From a bacterium (GTDB taxonomy: Bacteria > Planctomycetota > J058 > JAJDCP01), in assembly GCA_030428695.1 (NCBI GenBank), contig JAUIEM010000171.1, positions 1 to 19,479 on the forward strand: DNA of 19,479 nucleotides, read 5' to 3'. The stretch's first letter is position 1. Each line of letters starts with the position of its first letter. Made by a program: the position numbers and the translations under genes. Below the pieces are notes generated by a model. It was not told the origin of the DNA. It saw only the letters and a program-made list of their open reading frames with translations, and did no database searches. Positions 16,899-19,479 of the stretch are shown here, piece by piece.

Positions 16899-16977
16899 TT
16901 CTCTTCGGGCAGGCAACGATTGGGGGGAATCGGTGTCGGGGATCGGGCGTTCAGGAGCGGCGCTCTTGGAGTCGCTT

Positions 16978-17000
16978 CCGATCCCGATCCCGATCCCGAT
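16978..17000. repeat. CCGATC hexamer microsatellite
   Basis: CCGATC is repeated three full times, plus CCGAT, without mismatch. It is a pure simple-sequence run in non-coding DNA. Confidence 0.85.
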
Positions 17001-17111
17001 TGAAGTCAGACAGGGGACTTCTCTGGCGGGGCATGGTCATCTTTGCAGATCGACGGGAAGGCATAATGAGCGGCTCGGACTGCCAGTAGCGGCTCCCTCC
17101 GAGGGCCGCGG

Positions 17112-17146
17112 GCGGCCGCGATCCAGGCAGCCTCCGACGAGGCGAG
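17112..17146 (+). repeat. 35-bp direct repeat, copy 2 (intergenic)
   Basis: Identical over all 35 bases to 16291-16325 in nrdJ. It lies outside any gene, close to two GC-rich hairpins. Recombination between the copies would remove 821 bases including the reductase C-terminal Cys motifs. Confidence 0.95.
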
Positions 17147-17223
17147 GGCCAGCCCGCCGCGTCGCCAGCGGCAACCCCAAGGCCTCATTCATCTGACGCG
17201 GTCGATGACAGACGCCCGGCGCC

Positions 17224-17241
17224 GGCGGGGGTATCCCCGCC
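17224..17241. terminator. GC-rich hairpin without T-run
   Basis: GGCGGGG and CCCCGCC form a perfect 7-bp stem with a GTAT loop. No T-run follows on either strand, so termination by itself is uncertain. It lies about 740 bases after nrdJ, too far to be its obvious end. Confidence 0.3.
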
Positions 17242-17273
17242 CCACCCCCGGAAGAGCGGACACACCGAGGTAG

Positions 17274-17294
17274 GGGAGGGGTTCACCCCCTCCC
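17274..17294. terminator. Second GC-rich hairpin without T-run
   Basis: GGGAGGGG (17274-17281) and CCCCTCCC (17287-17294) form a perfect 8-bp stem with a TTCAC loop. CTTT follows a few bases on, which is a poor terminator tail. With the neighbouring hairpin it makes a structured pair upstream of the APH-type gene. Confidence 0.3.
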
Positions 17295-17521
17295 GTCGTA
17301 CTTTGGGAACTGGTCTCCCCGCTGCAGGACAGAGCTCACGCTGAGGTCAGATTCTCTCCTGCCCCTCGGCGACGCGGTCCGTCACTCATGGAACTGGATG
17401 TGCACGTCCCTGCGCATGCGCTGCGTTCGATCTTTCTTCCTGCGACCACGGACTTCGGCGTAGGATCTGTCTCAGCCTGGCTTCGGCCGAGGCCCGTCGC
17501 CGTCCGCGCAAGGAGCGACCG

Positions 17522-18415
17522 ATGATGCACCCCGACCAGCTCCCGATCGATGCGGCCCTGGTCCGGCGGCTTCTGCGCGCCCAGCTCCCCGCCCTGGCCG
17601 CGTTGCCCCTGACGAGGGTCGCCTCCGGCGGCACCGAGAACGCGCTCTTCCGGCTCGGCGCCGACCGCGTCGTGCGGCTGCCGCTGCGGCCCGGCAAGGA
17701 CGAACAGGTGCGGAAGCTCGAGCGCTGGCTCCCGGAGCTCGCGCCGGCGCTGCCGGTCGCGGTCCCGGTCCCGGTCGCGCACGGCGATCCCGGTCCGGGG
17801 TATCCTTCGGCCTGGAGCGTGTGCCGCTGGCTCGCGGGCAACCACCCGCGGGCCGGCTCGTTGACGAATCCGACGGGCCTCGCGGAAGACCTCGCGGGCT
17901 TCATCCGCGCGCTCTCCGGGCAGGAGCCCCGCGAGGGCCCGGCACCCGGTGCCCACAACTTCTTCCGCGGCGTGCCGCTCGCCCGCCGGGACGTCGAGAC
18001 CCGCCGGGCCCTCGAGCAGTGCCGGGGGCTCGTGCCGGTCGAGGAGCTCCGCGCGGTCTGGGAGGACGCCCTCCGCGCGCCGGTCTGGGAGGGGCCCGGG
18101 CGCTGGATCCACGGCGACCTGTTCCCATCGAACCTCCTGGTGAGCGACGGCCGGCTGTGCGGCGTGCTCGACTGGGGCGGGCTGGGGGTCGGCGACCCCG
18201 CGACCGACCTGCTGTTCGCGTGGAACCTCTTCGGACGCGCGGAGCGGGCGAGCTTCCGGCGCGCGCTCGGCGTCGACGATGCGACCTGGCGGCGGGGGAG
18301 AGGCCTGGCGGTGTCGGTGGCCGTGGTCGCGCTGCCCTACTACCTCGAGACCAACCCCGCGGTCGTGCGCTGGGCCCGGCGGATGGCGGGCGAGGCCCTC
18401 GCGGACCGGGGCTGA
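17522..18415 (+). CDS. Aminoglycoside phosphotransferase (APH) family small-molecule kinase
   Basis: This 297-residue protein has the APH/choline-kinase fold signature. WIHGDLFPSNLLV carries the catalytic HGD (197-199) and N204. VLDWGGLGVGDPATDL carries the metal-binding Asp D217. The N-terminal lobe has ASGGTENALFRLG followed by VVRLPLR; the usual ATP-binding Lys is replaced by Arg, as in many members annotated only as APH-family. Substrates in this broad family range from antibiotics to sugars and metabolites, so resistance should not be assumed. AAGGAG lies 6 bases before the first ATG; a second ATG follows directly. It stands alone, after a repeat-rich spacer and before the PadR gene. A run of Val/Pro codons at 17757-17780 uses CGGTCC-type hexamers similar to the simple repeats upstream. 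Confidence 0.85.
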   Translation: MMHPDQLPIDAALVRRLLRAQLPALAALPLTRVASGGTENALFRLGADRVVRLPLRPGKDEQVRKLERWLPELAPALPVAVPVPVAHGDPGPGYPSAWSVCRWLAGNHPRAGSLTNPTGLAEDLAGFIRALSGQEPREGPAPGAHNFFRGVPLARRDVETRRALEQCRGLVPVEELRAVWEDALRAPVWEGPGRWIHGDLFPSNLLVSDGRLCGVLDWGGLGVGDPATDLLFAWNLFGRAERASFRRALGVDDATWRRGRGLAVSVAVVALPYYLETNPAVVRWARRMAGEALADRG

Positions 18416-18573
18416 GGACGCCGTGGTGGCGGCGCGCCAGGTCTGCTACGCTGGACGCCACGGCGGCGGGCGGGGGCGGCAGGGCATCGTCGGGAAAGAG
18501 GCCGAGTTGATCGGACATGGGTGGGGTCTACCGCATGCCGGGCGGTGCCACAAGGGCCGCGCTCCGCACACCG

Positions 18574-18602
18574 TTGCATTGCGTAAGGCGGCAATGTATA
18601 AA
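18574..18602 (+). promoter_or_regulatory. Candidate promoter of the padR-type gene
   Basis: TTGCAT (18574-18579) and TATAAA (18597-18602) are exactly 17 bases apart, matching the consensus at 3/6 and 5/6. This is the most AT-rich spot in the 239-base gap after the APH-type gene. The palindrome at 18594-18614 covers the -10 element. Confidence 0.5.
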
Positions 18603-18614
18603 TGATTTATGCAT
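18594..18614. promoter_or_regulatory. Candidate PadR operator palindrome
   Basis: The arms ATG-T-ATAAAT and ATTTAT-G-CAT flank a central G at 18604. All positions pair except one T/G. It overlaps the TATAAA element about 40 bases before the padR-type ATG. PadR regulators usually bind AT-rich inverted repeats with ATG/CAT-type ends at their own promoter, so autorepression is a reasonable inference. Confidence 0.5.
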
Positions 18615-18654
18615 TTCTGACTCGGCTACCCCGACCCGCACGTCCGAGACCCCC

Positions 18655-19005
18655 ATGCCGTCGAACGACCGGTCGTCTCCGCCCACGCCCCTGACGTTCC
18701 AGATCCTCGTGGCCCTGGCCGACGAGAATCGCCACGGCTACGGCGTCATCAAGGAAATCGAAGGTCGGAGCGGAGGTCCCGCGCCTTCGACGGGGGCGCT
18801 GTACCTGGCCCTCCAACGCATGGAAGCGGGTGGCCTCATCGAGGAAGCGCCCGAGCCTCCCGGCCAGGAGTCGGACGACGGGCGGCGCCGTTACTACCGC
18901 ATCACGCGGGCGGGACGCGACGTGGCGGAGGCCGAGTCCCGGCGGTTGGCGGCCCTGGTGGACACGGCGCGGGCGAAGAACCTCCTTGCGCCGGGGCGGC
19001 CGTGA
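18655..19005 (+). CDS. PadR family transcriptional regulator
   Basis: From ATG 18655 the protein has 116 residues, normal for short PadR regulators. The winged-helix pattern is clear: [20 protein letters not shown], then [20 protein letters not shown], then [19 protein letters not shown]. These proteins act as dimeric repressors with an N-terminal winged helix. An upstream in-frame start (18517) would place the palindrome and promoter inside the gene and adds no family sequence, so 18655 is preferred although its ribosome-binding site is weak. The stop overlaps the GTG of the next gene (GTGA), so the two are translationally coupled. A PadR gene directly before an ADOP-type permease is a recurrent pair in Acidobacteriota and related groups, suggesting that it controls that permease. 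Confidence 0.92.
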   Translation: MPSNDRSSPPTPLTFQILVALADENRHGYGVIKEIEGRSGGPAPSTGALYLALQRMEAGGLIEEAPEPPGQESDDGRRRYYRITRAGRDVAEAESRRLAALVDTARAKNLLAPGRP

Positions 19006-19479
19006 CCCGACGGCTGCTGGCGTGGATCCTCGGCCTGGCGCCGACGGAGTTCCGGGCGCGGCACCGCCACGAGTTCCTGGCGGTGCACGATGAGCGGGCG
19101 AGGGAGGGGGGCGGCGGGCGGTGGCGGCCCGGGTTCGCGCTCCGGGAGCTGGGCGGGGCCGCGGTTCTGGTGGCGCGGCTGTGGTGGGAACGGAATGGAG
19201 CGAGGGATGGGGACACCGTGCGGAGGGGAGGAGCATCCATGATGGACACGATCCGGCAGGACATCCGATTCGCGGCGCGCACGCTGCGGCGCAACCCGGG
19301 GTTCGCCGCCATGGCGGTGGTGGTCCTGGCGCTGGGCATCGGCGCCAACACCGCCATCTTCTCGGCTGCCAACGCGTACTTCTTCCGGCCGCTGCCGTTC
19401 GCCGACACGATGTCCAGGTCGCCGTCGCCGTCGACGTCGGCCGCCGTGACGTCGTGCGGGTCGCCACCCGCTGGCAGCG
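19002..19479 (+). CDS. ADOP-type ABC transporter permease (MacB/FtsX-like), 5' part, with abnormal end
   Basis: GTG 19002 overlaps the PadR stop. The frame starts [22 protein letters not shown], as in N-termini of ADOP permeases. It then gives [20 protein letters not shown] and [20 protein letters not shown], the classic first membrane segment, and RPLPFAD. A strong ribosome-binding match (GGGGAGGAG, 19224-19232) before the in-frame ATG 19239 offers an internal or alternative start for the permease core. Full family members have about 800 residues and pair with MacB-type ATPases in efflux-like complexes. After D at codon 19404 the reading becomes Ser/Pro-rich and unlike the family, because the DNA from about 19407 on matches an antisense FG-GAP repeat. 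The gene is therefore truncated or chimeric here and also cut by the window end. Confidence 0.8.
   Translation, partial: MTRRLLAWILGLAPTEFRARHRHEFLAVHDERAREGGGGRWRPGFALRELGGAAVLVARLWWERNGARDGDTVRRGGASMMDTIRQDIRFAARTLRRNPGFAAMAVVVLALGIGANTAIFSAANAYFFRPLPFADTMSRSPSPSTSAAVTSCGSPPAGS
19394..19477 (-). other. FG-GAP/VCBS-repeat-like coding fragment, antisense to the permease
   Basis: Read on the minus strand from 19477, the frame gives [20 protein letters not shown] and then VSANG. This is the calcium-binding DxDGDGDxD loop of FG-GAP/VCBS beta-propeller repeats found in exported proteins. Past 19394 on the minus strand the family pattern stops and the sequence is simply the complement of the permease gene. 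The fragment is therefore a piece of another gene joined here. Confidence 0.65.

Larger units (their letters stand above)
16483..17521. other. Repeat-rich non-coding region downstream of nrdJ
   Basis: These 1039 bases contain no gene I can support; all frames give low-complexity Arg/Pro/Gly-rich products. They hold a three-copy 16-bp tandem repeat (16593-16640), hexamer runs (16841-16870 and 16978-17000), a 14-bp tandem duplication (16871-16898), an exact 35-bp copy of nrdJ sequence (17112-17146), a dyad GAAGTC/GACTTC (around 17002-17021), and two strong GC hairpins (17224-17241 and 17274-17294). The last 200 bases should include the promoter of the APH-type gene, but none stands out. Confidence 0.75.

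Noticed and set aside
16380..16916. Minus-strand frame with LLLCASAPLRLCV as a possible small gene
   Set aside because: The peptide comes from the 16-bp tandem repeat and surrounding low-complexity DNA; it has no convincing start or domain.
16593..17000. CRISPR array
   Set aside because: The repeats are short, directly adjacent or simple hexamers without unique spacers of regular length, and no cas genes are nearby.
17522..18415. Antibiotic resistance call for the APH-family gene
   Set aside because: The kinase motifs are those of the broad family; nothing in the sequence or the neighbours points to an aminoglycoside substrate.

Overview
The window is very GC-rich, almost fully coding DNA from a Gram-negative bacterium. 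The signs are three exported proteins with lipoprotein-type signals ending in a G-C-G-D motif, ECF-type sigma factors paired with a membrane Ser/Thr kinase, a class II (B12-dependent) ribonucleotide reductase, and a PadR/ADOP-permease pair. This combination fits Planctomycetota, Myxococcota or Acidobacteriota-like lineages. The sequence alone does not decide between them.

Left part (1-5289). A minus-strand operon encodes two different ECF-type sigma factors followed by a Ser/Thr kinase with a membrane anchor, cut by the window start. Divergent from it is a plus-strand pair: a 720-residue lysine-rich protein with a transglutaminase-like Cys/His/Asp arrangement, and an acidic 224-residue protein of unknown family. 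Candidate back-to-back promoters lie in the 167-base gap.

Middle part (5515-10538). Four tightly packed plus-strand genes form one operon: imelysin (M75) lipoprotein, di-heme DUF1111 oxidoreductase lipoprotein, a second imelysin with a Tat-like lipoprotein signal, and an HTTM / vitamin K-dependent gamma-carboxylase-like membrane protein. Imelysin plus di-heme oxidoreductase is a known iron-linked pairing. The carboxylase homologue keeps a His and a Lys that align with functional residues of the animal enzyme.

Right part (10546-19479). A convergent GspE/PilB-type ATPase carries an N-terminal cyclic-nucleotide-binding-like domain. Then comes nrdJ, whose family-typical N-terminus lies in a different reading frame from the rest, as if one C were missing. 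About 1 kb of non-coding DNA follows, with tandem repeats, hexamer runs and an exact 35-bp copy of part of nrdJ. Next are an APH-family kinase, a PadR regulator with a palindrome over its promoter, and the start of an ADOP-type ABC permease. The permease reading breaks off near 19406 into an antisense FG-GAP/VCBS-repeat fragment across a 13-bp shared sequence, which looks like a chimeric join at the right end.
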